A program made the translations under genes and the position numbers. Source: Gnetum montanum (taxonomy: Eukaryota; Streptophyta; Gnetopsida; Gnetales; Gnetaceae). Taken from it: 64,000 bases of DNA. The stretch is from positions 951,955-1,015,954 of the forward strand of contig MNCI01002923.1 of the NCBI GenBank assembly GCA_015680685.1, given 5' to 3'. This document shows positions 36,065-48,479 of this stretch, one piece after another; position 1 is the stretch's first letter, and each line of letters begins with the position of its first letter. Under the pieces are notes generated by a model. That model was not told the origin of the DNA, ran no database searches, and saw only the letters and a list, made by a program, of their open reading frames with translations.

Positions 36065-36190
36065 CATCAAAGATTAAGAGATGTAATGAAGATCAAGCTC
36101 TGTGGTTATAGCTTTTCATTGGGCTATATGGGTACTTCCATCGGGCTATCTGTAAGCCTAGTAATAAACCTAAAAATAACTTGAAATTTT
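36065..36190 (-). other. Site of the missing Ty3-type RNase H in element F
   Basis: Between the RT thumb block (ITRLTD, near 36155) and the KGQAI block that precedes the second RNase H (near 36065) there are only about 30 codons. A Ty3-type RNase H of about 120-150 residues normally lies here, and none of its motifs are found. Confidence 0.7.
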
Positions 36191-37320
36191 CCTTGTAATC
36201 CCTAAAGCTCCTTAAGTTTGGTAGGTGCTAATAATTTGGATATGGCCTTAACTTTATCAAGATCAACACATATCCCTACTTTAGAGGCTACAAAGCCAAG
36301 CATCTTTCTGGTCATGACACTGAAGATGCATTTCTTAGGAATGAGCTTAAGATCATATTTGAGACATCATTTAATCATAAGGTCTAGGTCATTAGCATGG
36401 TAATTGGCTATCTTAGACTTAATGGCTATGTCATCTACATAATCATTAAGAAAACCTAGCATGTAATTGCTTAATATATAGATCATGGCTCATTGATAGG
36501 TTGCTCCTGTGTTCTTAAGGCCAAAGGGCATCATGGTATAGCAAAAGGTCATCCATGGGATCATGAAAATCATGCTAAGTTGGTGCTTTAGACTAATCCT
36601 AATTTGGTTATATCATGAGAATTCATCCATAAAGGACAACATGACATGTCCAACCATAGTATCAATAAGTTCATCAATACTAGGTAAAGGGAAGTCATCT
36701 TTGATAGTTACTTTATTTAGGTCTTTAAAATTAATGCAAATATGAATAATCCCATTTTTCTTAGGAACTACCACTATGTTGGACACCCATTTTTCATAAT
36801 CGACAACCCTAATGAAACCTGCTTGGTAGAGCTTTGAGATTTCATTATGAACTACTAAGGCTAAATCAAGTCTAATCTTGCACACTTTTTGTTTTAATAG
36901 TATAATGCTAGGATATAGTATGATGTTGTGTTGGAAAAAATGTGGATCTAGGCCTACAATATCTTCATATAAGTAGGAAAAGGCCTTAATGTTGCTTTGT
37001 AAGACCTTGGTGATATCTTGAGCATATTGAGGTTCTAGTGAGGAACTTAGTTTAAGGGTTTTCTCCTCATCATTGTGTTTTGGGATGGGGACCTCAACTA
37101 GAGAGTCTTTGATTATGTCACTTTCCTCTAAGTCAAGGGTTTTGACTAGGTTTTTAGGCCATTTTCAATGTTTCTGTTTTAAGTCTATGTGGTCTACCAA
37201 ACTCTCTGGCTCAAGGTCTAGGCAATTAGGGTCGATACACCATTCAACATCATTGTGAGGCCCATGTAGACACAAAGGTAAATAGATTTACCCTAGGTAC
37301 TCATACTTTGATCCTACATG
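36190..37320 (-). pseudogene. Element F reverse transcriptase
   Basis: Minus-strand blocks: a linker with KAFSYLYEDIVGLDPHF (near 36960), VVPKKNGIIHICINFKDLNK (near 36760), DDFPLPSIDELID, MPFGLKNTGATYQ (near 36520), the catalytic YVDD at 36430-36441, and KCIFSVMTRKMLGFVASKVGI (near 36310). The segment 36613-36885 is open. YVDD is the usual Tat form. The frame then reaches ITRLTD and passes almost at once into the region before the second RNase H. Confidence 0.87.
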
Positions 37321-37544
37321 TCAACCAAAAGAATATTAAGTAACACTTCAGAAAAAATGAATAAATAATGCTAAAATGCTATGAAATTATGCAAACACAT
37401 GAAAATCTAATGCAATCAAGGCCATCCAAGATCATCAATGAGGTAAAGTCAATTCAACAAAGTGTCATAAAGATCAAATAAAGGTTAATCAAATGGAAAA
37501 CATAATAAATAAGGCTACAAATGGTCAACAAAGGCCACAATTTT

Positions 37545-37633
37545 ACTAGTTTGAGGCCTCAATAGGCCATGATGCTAGTTCAAAGTCTTGGTGGACTATG
37601 CTGCCAGTTTTAGGCCTTAGTGATCCATGGTCA
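37545..37633. repeat. 29-bp minisatellite, 3 copies (RT side of F insert)
   Basis: Consensus on the plus strand is roughly TAGTTTAAGGCCTTAGTGGA followed by CCATGATGC. Three diverged units are consecutive. The same unit occurs at 34225-34281, 46533-46691 and, in the other orientation, 62727-62990. Confidence 0.75.
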
Positions 37634-37639
37634 CATGAT

Positions 37640-38130
37640 ATCAAACAGTGGTCACAGAAGGTCAAACCTAACTATTTGATAGCATCTAAAGGCTTAAAAT
37701 GGAAAATGAGACTATAATAAGGCATATAAGAATGTATAATGGCTATAGAAGGTCAAAAAGGTTAACAATGAAACACAAGTCCAAAAATAAGCTAAAGCAT
37801 TATGTAATAAGATAAAAATCAAGAAAAATAGGCTATATATTATGAACATTGGCTAATAGAGGTAACAAATGATTAGGTTTTGCTAATTTTAGGCCTTAAA
37901 GGACCATTTTTTGAGGCTACAAGGCTATTAGATGAGTTCAGGCATCAATCAAGGTTGTTTGGACCTAAGAATCAAGTGTTTTGAGGATTCCGCACCAGGC
38001 TTAGCATGGAAATAGGGACCCTCATCAAGGGATTCTTAGAGGTCCAAAATTAAGGTTTTGGAACCTTCCTAGGGTAGTGCAGGATTAGATCTATTACAAT
38101 TAGGCACTCTGGAGGTCTATAAAGGCCAAA
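37640..38130. other. Spacer between minisatellite and 190-bp array in F
   Basis: AT-rich, without coding signal. It contains short recurrent words such as GGCTATA and AAGGTCAA. Confidence 0.4.
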
Positions 38131-40840
38131 AAGTAGGTTCTAGAGCAGTTCCCCCCTTGTTTCCACACTAGCCAGCATGGAGGAAAGGGGGCTTAGCATG
38201 GAAAACCAAGAATCAAGATGAAACAAGGTCAAACATGGTTAAATAGGTAACCAAGACCTAGATCTAGAAGTTGTGCATCCTTTGGCTTTGTTTTAAGGCA
38301 GTTTGAGTTGATTTTGAGTGTTGAAACATGGTGAAATGGATTCCCCCCATTTTTCCACACTAAGCATAGTATCCCTAGCAAGGAAGAATTTGAGGACACT
38401 TGTTTCATGGATTTAGGATGGTTTTAGAGCACACTGACTAGGTTTCCAACCCACTAGGATTGTACACCTTGATTTTGCAAGTTTCTAGCTAATTTTGAGC
38501 ATGTTTGAAGGTTATTTTAGGGCATCCAAGATCTTCCCCCTTTATTTCCATGTTGAGGAAGTTACTCCAGCATGGAAGAATGGGGGAATGGGTTTTGGAA
38601 GTTAAAATAAAGTCAAACAAGAAAAAAAATGTGGCTATGAGATCTTAGGCTTCTTCAACATAGATCTTTGACTTTTGGAAGTGTCATCTTGCAACCAAAA
38701 GTGGAAAAGTAGCTTTCGCCCCTTGTTTCCATGTTGGCCAATGTGAAAGGGGCCTTCCCTAGCATGGATAAAGCAAGAATCCTAGATCTTGGCTAATTTG
38801 AGTCACAATCAACTATGCATGTTACCTTTTGGAAATGCTAGGGCCAAGGGCTATTTCTCTATGTTAAAATTTGGTAGTTTTGAGTACTTCCAAGTGGTGT
38901 TTTAAGCTTTTCCCCTTTTTCCACACCAAGGCTAGGGAGCTTAATGTGGAAAACTAGGGGGAATCATCTTTTGGCCATCTAGGACCAATTTCTTAAGGTT
39001 TGAATGCTCCAATGGCTATTGATAGGGCTTAGGAGTGAATGTAAGATCATTTGATGTGATTCTAAGGCGTTTAGGAATTCCAAACAAGTCTCCATTTGAG
39101 TTTCCATGCTAGGGATACTGTGCTTAGCATGGAAAATGGATCTCTAGCATGGTAGAACCATAAATCCTAAATTTGAAATATTTTTAGCCACAATTGATCA
39201 TGCATGTGTGCCTTTAGGGTTTCTAGGATCGTGAATTAGGGTTGGAGCTTATGTTTGGCTAGTTTGGAAGTTTCCTAGAGGGTTTTTGAGCTTCCCCCTA
39301 TTTTCCACACTAGGGGTAGTATGATCAACATGGAGGACTAGGAAAAGCATTGTTTGAACTTTTTGCATCATTTTTGGTCATGCATGTAGGTCTCTGAGCT
39401 TGCTAGCATCAAATAATAATTCTTGGAGTCAAAATTCAATTATTTCAAGAGCTGTTAAGCAGTTTTTGGTGTTCTCCCCCTTTTCCACATTGGGCCTTTG
39501 ATGCTTAATGTGGAATATTAGGGGAAAAGGGTTTCTAGCCACTTATGATTAATTTTGATAGTCTTAAAGGTCTAAGGATGTGTAAACAAGGTTCTAGGAC
39601 ATACATAGGGCTTTTTAGTCTTCATTTAAGGTATTTGGAGGTTATTTTGGAGTCCCCCAAAAGTTCATCCCTTTCATCCATGCTAGGCAATGTGGAGGAG
39701 ATGGCTCTTAGCATGGAAGAACTAAGGAACCCTAATTTTTACCATTTTTTATCATTTCTAACTATGCATGTAGGCTTCTAAAGTTTTTGGCATTAATTGT
39801 TGGTATCTAATATCAAATTTTGGTTGTTTCAAGGGTTATTAAGTAATTTTTGGGCTCCCCTCTTTTTCCACTGTGGGGCTTCCATGCTCAGTGTGGAAAA
39901 TTAGGGGGAAAGGGCTTTTTAGCTTTTATGACCAAATTAGACTATGCATGAGTGTCCATAGGGTTGTTGGTATTGGCCATTAGTGTCTAAGGTCAGAATC
40001 AATTTTTTTTAAGGTTTTGAGAGGATCTTCAAGATTTCCCTCTTTCATCCACATTAGGACTAGGATGCTCAATGTGGAAGAGGTCTCCCCCAACCAAGAA
40101 AGATAGATCTAGATCAAATTGATAGCCAATCAATCATGCATGTTAGCCTTTAGAGTTATTGGTGTTGACAGTCAATGTTGGTACCAAGATCCATTAGTTT
40201 TGAGGCTTCGATGTGCCTCATGTAGTCTTCCCCTTTCTTCCATCCTAAGCATGATGGCCCCATGATGGCCCCAACATGGATGAGAGGGGGATGGTAGTTT
40301 TGTATCATATTTGTCTACTTTCAAGGCATCTAGAAGCTCTAGAGGGTTCTGGCAGGCTCTAAGGATCACTAGGCTTTGAGAAATGATCATAAGGTAATTA
40401 ATTTAGGTCATTTTTGGTTTCCTTCCATCCATCCATGCTGAGGGTGAGAGGCTCAACATGGAAGAAGACTCCCCCAAGTTGGAAACAACAAATCCCAAGG
40501 TTTCAACTTGGTCAGGTAAGGTTTTGAGGTTTTTGGAGATGCTCAAAGGGATTCTAGGTTATGTAGGGCCTACTTCAAGGTAAAACTTATGCTAGATGGG
40601 CACTATGGGGTAAGGATAGGTGTTACCCCTCTTCTTCCATGTTGGGCACTATTTCCCTAGTGTGGAAACCTATGGTGGATAGCTTTGTTCATGTCTCACC
40701 TACTTTCAGAAACTTGGAGTTGAAAAAGATAGGTTTTGATTATTAGAAAGAGCAAAATAGTTGTATTTTAATGATTTTGTGAAATGGAAGGCATGTATCC
40801 ACACTCGGCATGGTATCCTCAATGTGGATGCATGGGAGTT
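38130..40840. repeat. Degenerate tandem array, period about 190 bp, about 14-15 units, inside element F
   Basis: A landmark of the form CCCCCTTTTTCCACACTAGG ... AGCATGGAAAACTAGGGG recurs near 38150, 38345, 38540, 38720, 38900, 39100, 39295, 39480, 39670, 39855, 40040, 40230, 40430, 40630 and 40795. Spacing is close to 190 bases throughout. Between landmarks each unit has a TTGGTCATGCATGT-like word and an AGGTTTTGAGG-like word. Units are strongly diverged from each other. No long reading frame is kept. Confidence 0.75.
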
Positions 40841-41289
40841 AAGGTTGCAATATGATTCTAAGTGTCAAAATTGGAAAAAAAAAACTTAGCATTGATGCAA
40901 TTTTTATTAGGAGAAAAGGCACAAGGTCAAGCCCATAATCCAAGAATATAAAATTTTAAAAAGTAAATTTGTTTCCCATCCAAACTTAGCATTGAAGATA
41001 TTTTCCCCCCTTTGCACTTCAGTGCACTTGGAGTTATGGTGCACTAAATTAGCAACTGGGGTTTCAAGGTGTGCATTTATGTTTTAGATGTTTTTTATAT
41101 GGTTGAATTTTGTAATTTTTCAATCATAATTGTCATTCTACACCAACAACACATTGGAGAAGAGCTCTAGCATAGATCTTTATTATAGAGAGCACCATTC
41201 TTTAGTGTGGAAGCCTCCCATCTCCCTTGCAGTCAATGTAGAACACCTATTTATCTTGATTTCCAACTACTCCTAGCATTGAGCCTACC

Positions 41290-44200
41290 ATGGCATCAAA
41301 TTAGTGAGGGGGAAAGAGTAGAAGTCCTATGATCTAGAAGATGGATGAGTGAACCAATGAGCTATTAGAAGTTCTTGGGCTTATCTCCATCTAGGCCTCA
41401 TTTGTCACCACTTCGAGGTAGGCAGGTCTACCTATTTTTGCCTTCATTTCATAGCTATTTTCTATGGTTTTATGGTATTTTTATTACCATATGTGGGGCC
41501 TTTTTTCTTAGATCTAGTCTAAGAGAGGTTTTTATTGAGCCTATGTTGAAAGGAACTTTGTGTTATTTCCAAACTTTTGTCTATGTCGACAACTTTTTTC
41601 TGAATAAATGACAATGGTTTTAAATTTTTTCTAGGTATGGATGCATAGGAATCAATTTAAACTTTCAAATGATGATAGAATTACTTCATTTGGAGCTTAA
41701 ATGAATTTTTTGTGAATTTTTTCCTAAGCCTATGCAAAAGGAGGTTAATGTTGATGGCTACAGGTTTGACTAAAGTTTTCTATAACTCATGTAAAAATTG
41801 ATTATGCATCTCTAGTTGTAATGGTCATGGCTACAAAGATTTTTATTTTATGATCCCTTCCATGATGAAATCATTGAAATCTAAGCCTCCATATATTTTT
41901 AATGAATTTCTTGGCTAAACTGTGTGAACAAGGCAAACTATGGTTGTAGCACATTACCCCTTTGGCAATGAAAGTGATTGATATGTGTAGCTTCTTATGT
42001 AAAACTCATTTAAAAGTTATGCTTTAAATATGGTTTTTAAGAAAAACAAAGTCTTCACTAGTTTTCTTAAAAGAAATTTTTACCATGGCTATATGCTTTT
42101 AAAATTTTTTTAATGCTTTTTTAAGTTCAACTTCTTGTTTTTTTCAAATTTATGCATGCTTTTTCTAAATATATTTATAGTTTAGATGCAATTTTCTAAA
42201 TTTTTGAATAATTTATACTAAGACTTAGTTATGCATAGTTTAGATGCTTTTTTTTGTCTAAATTTATGCATATTTCAAATTAAAGTTTAGTTTTAGCTAT
42301 AATATTTGGTTATGAAGTAAAATACCATAAAAGATGGTAATAATGCTATTATATAATTTCTTAAGCTAATTTAGAAAAAAACCATAGATCTTTTTATAGA
42401 GGCTAATTTCACCTTTGACTATATGTTTTTTTTTTCTAATTTTGCCAAGTATTTTTAGAATGTAAGGCTATGTAAGATTGTAATAATGTTTTGTCATGGA
42501 ATTGCTTAAGCTAATTTAGATAAGCACCTTAGAGCTTTTTACAAAGGCTAATTTCACCTTGTACTAGATGTTTTTTCTAAATTTATCAAGTAATGGAAAA
42601 TGGTCATAATGTTTTTATTTTTCTTTATGTAGGGTTTACTTGAAATCCATCCTCATCATTGTGAAGTTGATGGGTATCCTATGCTATACTGGTCATTCCA
42701 AGATTAATACCCCACTCCTCGATATGGCTTTGGGGAAGTTATCATTATGGTTCTAGCTTGGGGCAAGGGAATTCCTTGCCTACATTTTAAGGAACTTTAG
42801 TATGATGTTGTGGTCACACTAGTTTATAGATGTGTTATGGGTTATAGTGAAGATCCTATTGCCTTAGGCATCTAGCTTGATTGTTAAATTTATTTCTAAC
42901 AAGCCACCTCCTAAGATAGTAGGGCATTCAATGGATGTCATCAAACTATCTTACCTCACAAAGATTTGGTTGATGCTAGAGTATGGATAGTATAATGCTA
43001 ACAATACTCTGATGATGGTGCATAGAGCCCACACATTATTCTAGAACCCACTAGGCACCGTGTATTTTCTATAGGGGAAAGCATGACTGTTATAATGTTT
43101 TTATGTTTTTGGCTTAACTATCTTATCTAACTTCATTGGTTTTACAAACTTATTTCAGGTACAAGATCAATGATCAAGGCTTGATCATCAATGATCAAAT
43201 CTTGGTAGTGGCACAAATTGCTTTGGACAAATTCACCAAGAGTTCTTAGATCATAATTGTAGTATATCAATAGTTAAGAGGGGACTTTGATGCATACACC
43301 TCAAGGTTCAACCTTGTATACAAGAATTGCAAGGATGATGGGATGATGCACAATTGGTGGATAGATTTTGACAACTCTATGGATCAGACCCTTGTAGGTT
43401 GGACCTCCACACCGAATAAGAAAAGGAAAGATAAATATAAAAGCTATAGCTTCTTGTGTTTCATGGCTATAACTTTGAGTGTTTTAGTACTTTGATTGGT
43501 TGTTAAACTTACTTATGTTGATGCTAAACTTTTGACTATTGCTTTGAAGAACCTTCTACATCTACTGATGTCACCATACCACTTTCAGGAGCATGTCATG
43601 AGGATACCCTCATCTTGAAGTTTGGTGAGGTGACACTAGCACAAGAGTGGATAAAGGGACAAGCACTTGGGTATGCTTAAGCAAACATCAAGAATGTAGG
43701 TTTTCTTGACATATTTATGGCACCTATCCCTTTCATCCCTGTTATAGAGATGTTGCATGTCATCAACTCCTTCAATGAGAAGGTTGGTCATTTTAGCATC
43801 ATCATCATGGGTGTGAAGGTGAACATGGACATTGGTCTAGGCCCCTTTTGTGACTTGTTTATTGTTCCTATTGACAAGCCAAATGTTTCCACTAGGATAG
43901 TAAATGAAATAGGTCATCATGCCAAAGGTTTGAAGTATCTTGATGCTAAGATGGACCACTCTGAAATTTCCATGGATAGCTTCATGAACCCTAATGCAAA
44001 GGAATAATATCCTTTGTTTACGTCTCATGCATTTCCAAACTATTATTGCAAAAGAAGGTAATCAAAATAGTGTAGGGGTGGACCTTTAAGAAAATTCTAA
44101 TGGAGGACACTATATTTGATTGGATGACTGCTTTGGATACTAGGCTTCAATAGGAGATCCTTAAACTTCATGCTAATAGCTTTACAGTAATCCATATGAA

Positions 44201-46185
44201 CTTTGCATTTTTTGTGGATTATTTGAAAAGTCTTGTGGAGTTTCTAGTGGTGTACAGGAATGGATGATGGATTTTTAAAGGCCCAAGACAACTTTCTAGG
44301 ACTAGGATAAATCACATTTATCTAATGGTGTGGGCCTAGAACCCATTAGAGAAGATGGATGATACATTATCCATCATCACTAAGAATCTTAATGTTAGGT
44401 AGTGCAAGTATCTTGACAGCATTGATGATGATGAGCCTCTCACATTTCCTACTAGTGTCTTGGATTCTAAATGATGATGTATTGAGGGTGAAGGGATAGC
44501 TAGGGAGAAATTCAATAAGCCTACAAAGGAAGCACTACTAGCATCAGACCAGCTTGCCTAAAGTAGCCTAAGTTTAAGCTTAGGCCATCACAATAGGTAG
44601 TTATAGGTATGCTTAGTTTAAATATGGCTATTTCATGTTTGAAAGTTTATGGCTACTTTATGGTTTCATGTGTTAATTAGTTTTCTATGTGCTATGATTG
44701 TAGACTAGCCTTAGGCTATGGTAGCCCAAGCTGCTACAAAGGCAGAAAAAAGGCATGTAGAAGAGGCACTCTTAAAGTAAGCTATGTTTGAATGATTTTT
44801 TGATGTAGGTATAGCTCAACTAGATACCTTGTTGGGTGAAGTGGTGCTAGGTACATCCCCCATCATCATCCCAGAGGAGGAAGAGGAGGAGGGACTAGGT
44901 ATGCCCATGCCTCAATGCTTTTGTTTTATCTCATTATTTATCTTTAGTTCCTAAGCCACCAGTGCAAGCATCTATCCCTAGGTTTTGTGTGTAACCATGG
45001 GTAGAGACTCTAGACAAAGTGGAGTTCATAAGTGGGATGGCTAAGGACATCATTAATTGGTTACATTAGGTTGCACTAAAGATATGTATGGATTTTTTTA
45101 TGCTTCAATTGTAGGCTATGCTTGTGTTATGGCTATCTTAAGTTATGCATTATGTTTATGATTGTATTTTATGCTTGTGTAGTGCATTTTATGGAGTGGG
45201 ACCCTAGTAGAGACATGGAGATAAACTCCTTGCCTACTCTTCCCTCTGATGTATCTAGTGTACCCATGAAGTTGTATGAGACTAATACTAATCTAGCATT
45301 TTCATATGAAAAAACTTCATTAGAGCTAGAGAGGTTCGATGAATCCCTATGGGAGGAAGTTATGGCCTTAAGGAAAAAGACTCAATGATAGGAGGAGATG
45401 ACTAGAGATCTCCAAGACTTCAAGGCCTTTGTGGAGGACCAATTGACCAACTTAGGGGAGTTGTAGACTAGGAAGATCACATGGGCTTGCTATTGGCATG
45501 TCGTTTAGGACAAAGTAGCCATCCTATGGGAGATGATGGAATAGCATATGTAGATGAACCTCATCTCCCAAAAAGTTGAGGACAAGAAGGATCATTGTGC
45601 TTGGATACTAGAGTGGGAAAAGAAAAAAAAGGTCCAAATGTGATAGTACAAGGTGGATCATGGGGCCTACCTTAAGTGGCTCAAGGAGGAGTCAATTGAA
45701 TGATGAAAAAGAGAGCTATACATCTAGGGGATCTAGGTAGAGAGTGCTTATTAGCTTTTTGGAAGTACTTTCACAATGGAGTAACCCCCTTCTACTTAAA
45801 GTACCACTATTGCAAGTGATACTTCTATGGCTACTACTAGACAAGAGCATCCTACTTATACTCCTATAGACAGGACCAACATCCTCTCTAGCATTAATCT
45901 TAGGGATGTTGACTAGGTCAACATGAAGGAGAACTAGATCCTCCATTGTTTGAAGGAAGGCATTCCCATCTACCCCCAGAAGTTATGGAGCTAGAATCTC
46001 CATAGGTTTGATGTATTTTATGTTTTTGTTTTTGTTTTAAGTTATGGTTTTGGCTATTGGTTACTAACTAGCTATATGTCATTGCATTCTAGGCCTTAGG
46101 AGATATTGGTGACCCCAATGGTAAGGGTGGAAATGACCCACCACGTCCACCCTCAAATGTCATTCAACAACCTTCATTAGCTTAG
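41290..46185 (+). pseudogene. Multi-exon gene-like unit on the opposite strand of element F (asF), unknown function
   Basis: Protein-like exons alternate with T-rich introns that have good splice signals. Exons, approximate: 41290-41417 (starts MASN, donor GAG/GTAGGC), a possible exon from 41634, 42633-43088, 43159-43430, 43549-44596, 44715-44776, 44809-44898, 44948-45081, 45183-46005 and 46093-46185. Acceptors include TTATTTCAG at 43158, TTGATGTAG at 44808, TATCTTTAG at 44947, TTGTGTAG at 45182 and CATTCTAG at 46092. Two donors read ATAAAT/ATATGT where GTAAAT/GTATGT is expected, single G-to-A changes. The last exon ends QQPSLA-stop at 46183. Exon 45183-46005 is charged and coiled-coil-like with Trp and Glu. 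In-frame stops are mostly TAG/TAA. I recognise no domain. Confidence 0.6.
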
Positions 46186-46532
46186 CTTGTTTGGTTATTT
46201 GTTTTTATTTTCATGTTGATGGCTATGATTAGCCAATATTATGTTATAGATGATTATTATTCTTTGACATTCTTGTTGCATAGTGTGGGAATGGCTATGT
46301 ATGTTATGGACATGTTAACTTTAAATTTAAATTTTGGTTTTATTTTTGGCTATATGTATCTCTAGTTGTAGTAAATGTTGTAAATTTTGTGAACGTTGAG
46401 AATAACAATGTTGAAATTTGGTTATAATATTAAATGAATAATTGATAAAAAGAAGTTTAATAATAAATAAAATTTTTGCTGGTTTTATACCATTGTGAGC
46501 ACAAGTTACATTGTGTCATTGTGGCTACATCA

Positions 46533-46691
46533 CTAGTTTAAGGTAATGGTAGGTCATAATGCCAGTTTAAAGTTTTAGCAGACTACAATGCTAGTTTAGA
46601 GTCTTAGTGGACTAGGTTTTGTGATTATCTTTGTCAAGTTAAGGCCATGGTAGGCCATGATTCTAGTTTAAGGTCTTAGTGGACCAGTTAT
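46533..46691. repeat. 29-bp minisatellite, 5 copies (protease side of F insert)
   Basis: Five units starting TAGTTTAAGG or close variants, one with a short insertion, lie 350 bases after the asF stop codon and just before the F protease region on the minus strand. Confidence 0.78.
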
Positions 46692-47169
46692 GAAAAAGAC
46701 ATATATTTATAATTTTTTTTATGTTGATAACATAAGTAAAAGTAAAGAAAAGTTTTAGCAAATAGGTAAAAATGCATACAAACTTAGGCTAAATGTATAG
46801 GCTATGTGCATAAAGAATAAAATAATGAATGCATAAAAAGATATAGGAAATTGCAAAAGAAAAGTAAGGCTACATGGCTATTAGTGCATTTGGTCATAGG
46901 GGCAAGGGAAGGTTAAGGTGAAGTTCACTTGTGTAGATTCTTCCTAATCTTTACAAGATTATGGAGTAAGTAAGGTCTACTATGAACAAGCTTATATTCG
47001 CCATCTCCTTCACTTACAATGCTAAAATGGAGTTCATCCCATAATGCATCCTATTGCTTATCTTTGTCACTGTTGAGTCATTTCTCTCTTTTAGGTTGTT
47101 GGACTTCATGGTTGGGAGCTTCTTCTTGAAGCTTCACTTTGGACCCCTACTCTATGTCTACGTTGTTGA

Positions 47170-47830
47170 TAGCTAGGGGAATCATGTTATCACTATGAAT
47201 GATGATTTCACCTCCCTCATAAGGAAGGTGAATTTCTTGATGAATGGGAGAGGAAAAAACTTGTAATTGACCCAACCAAGGTCTTCTAAGGATTAGGTTG
47301 ATTCTTGGTATCTCTTCTAACACCAAGAAATTGGAAATTATGGGGAATTACTTCCTTGCTACAAAATCCAAGAATATGGATCCTTTGATGGCAACCCTTG
47401 ATTCTTTGAAGGACTTAAGAGCTATAGTGATACTAGATTGTATTTTCTTCGTTAGGCCCAAATGTTCAATGATAGTGCATGGAATGACATTGGTTGTGGC
47501 TTCATCATCAACATGCACCTAATGTATTTTAAATTTTCCTATACATATGGTTATGAATAAAGGAGTTGTAGTTACTTCACCATTTTGGGGATTAATCTTA
47601 ATTTCATTATCACAAAATACAAAGTGCCTTGACTTTGCCTCCTTTGATGAGGGAGGAACCATCACTACATGGATGGATTTCTCATTAGTGGGGATGTCTT
47701 TACTAATGGGGATGGAAGTCAACATTTTGACTAACACCTCACAATGTGTGGAAAAAGTTATGATTAGGTCATACAAGCTTAGAGTTATGTTTTTTTGCTT
47801 GAGGGATTGCCTAACTTAGTCCATTTCACT
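47170..47830 (-). pseudogene. Element F protease region
   Basis: On the minus strand TTTPLFITICIG (near 47540), HVDDEATTNVIP (near 47480-47513, the active-site block with the Gly of the D-S/T-G motif changed) and INLILRRPWLGQL (near 47290, family form NLILGRPWL) are in order. The open part is 47519-47776. Element G has the same blocks at 62000-62340. Confidence 0.75.
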
Positions 47831-48479
47831 AAGGAATTTTTTATCATTCGTCATGGATTTGTTTCCCCAGTTGTATTTTACTTCCTCAATGCATCCCAAA
47901 ATGCAAATTTTAGCTTTACATTGTGGTTTTTGAGGCTCTTCCTTTTTGTTTTGATTATGGGCTTTTTCGTCCTCCTATGGCTTTCTGGTTGAAGGGGTTG
48001 GGGTAGAGGAGGTAATGGGTATAGATAATATGGGAGTGGACTTTGGTGGATCCACTTCCATTAATGCCTTCATCTGCTTATCACCCTTGTTATCAGGATT
48101 TTGCTTATGATTCTTCCTTTTTTTGGCTAAATTTTTTTGGTGTTCAGTCATTGGTTGTGAGAAAGAGGTAGTAGCATTAGCCATCACAAGGGATCATTGT
48201 GTAGTTGTTTGGATTATGGTTGTTTGTGTTGTGTTGGGTAGGGGTACCCTGGTGAGAAAAGGTTCCTTGAGAGGTACTCATGATGGTACTCTTATGAAAA
48301 AGGGGTATATTAAGCTATGGGAAGCTAAAGAAGCCCTTTTTCCATATAGGGATACTTGAATCATGAATGGTTCTCTTGCAGGTCTCTGATCATCATTAAT
48401 GTTGAATTTTGAAATAACATAAGGGCTAGCATTATCATTCAATGAGTCTTTGTAGACCTACAACAACTAGTTTTATGTC

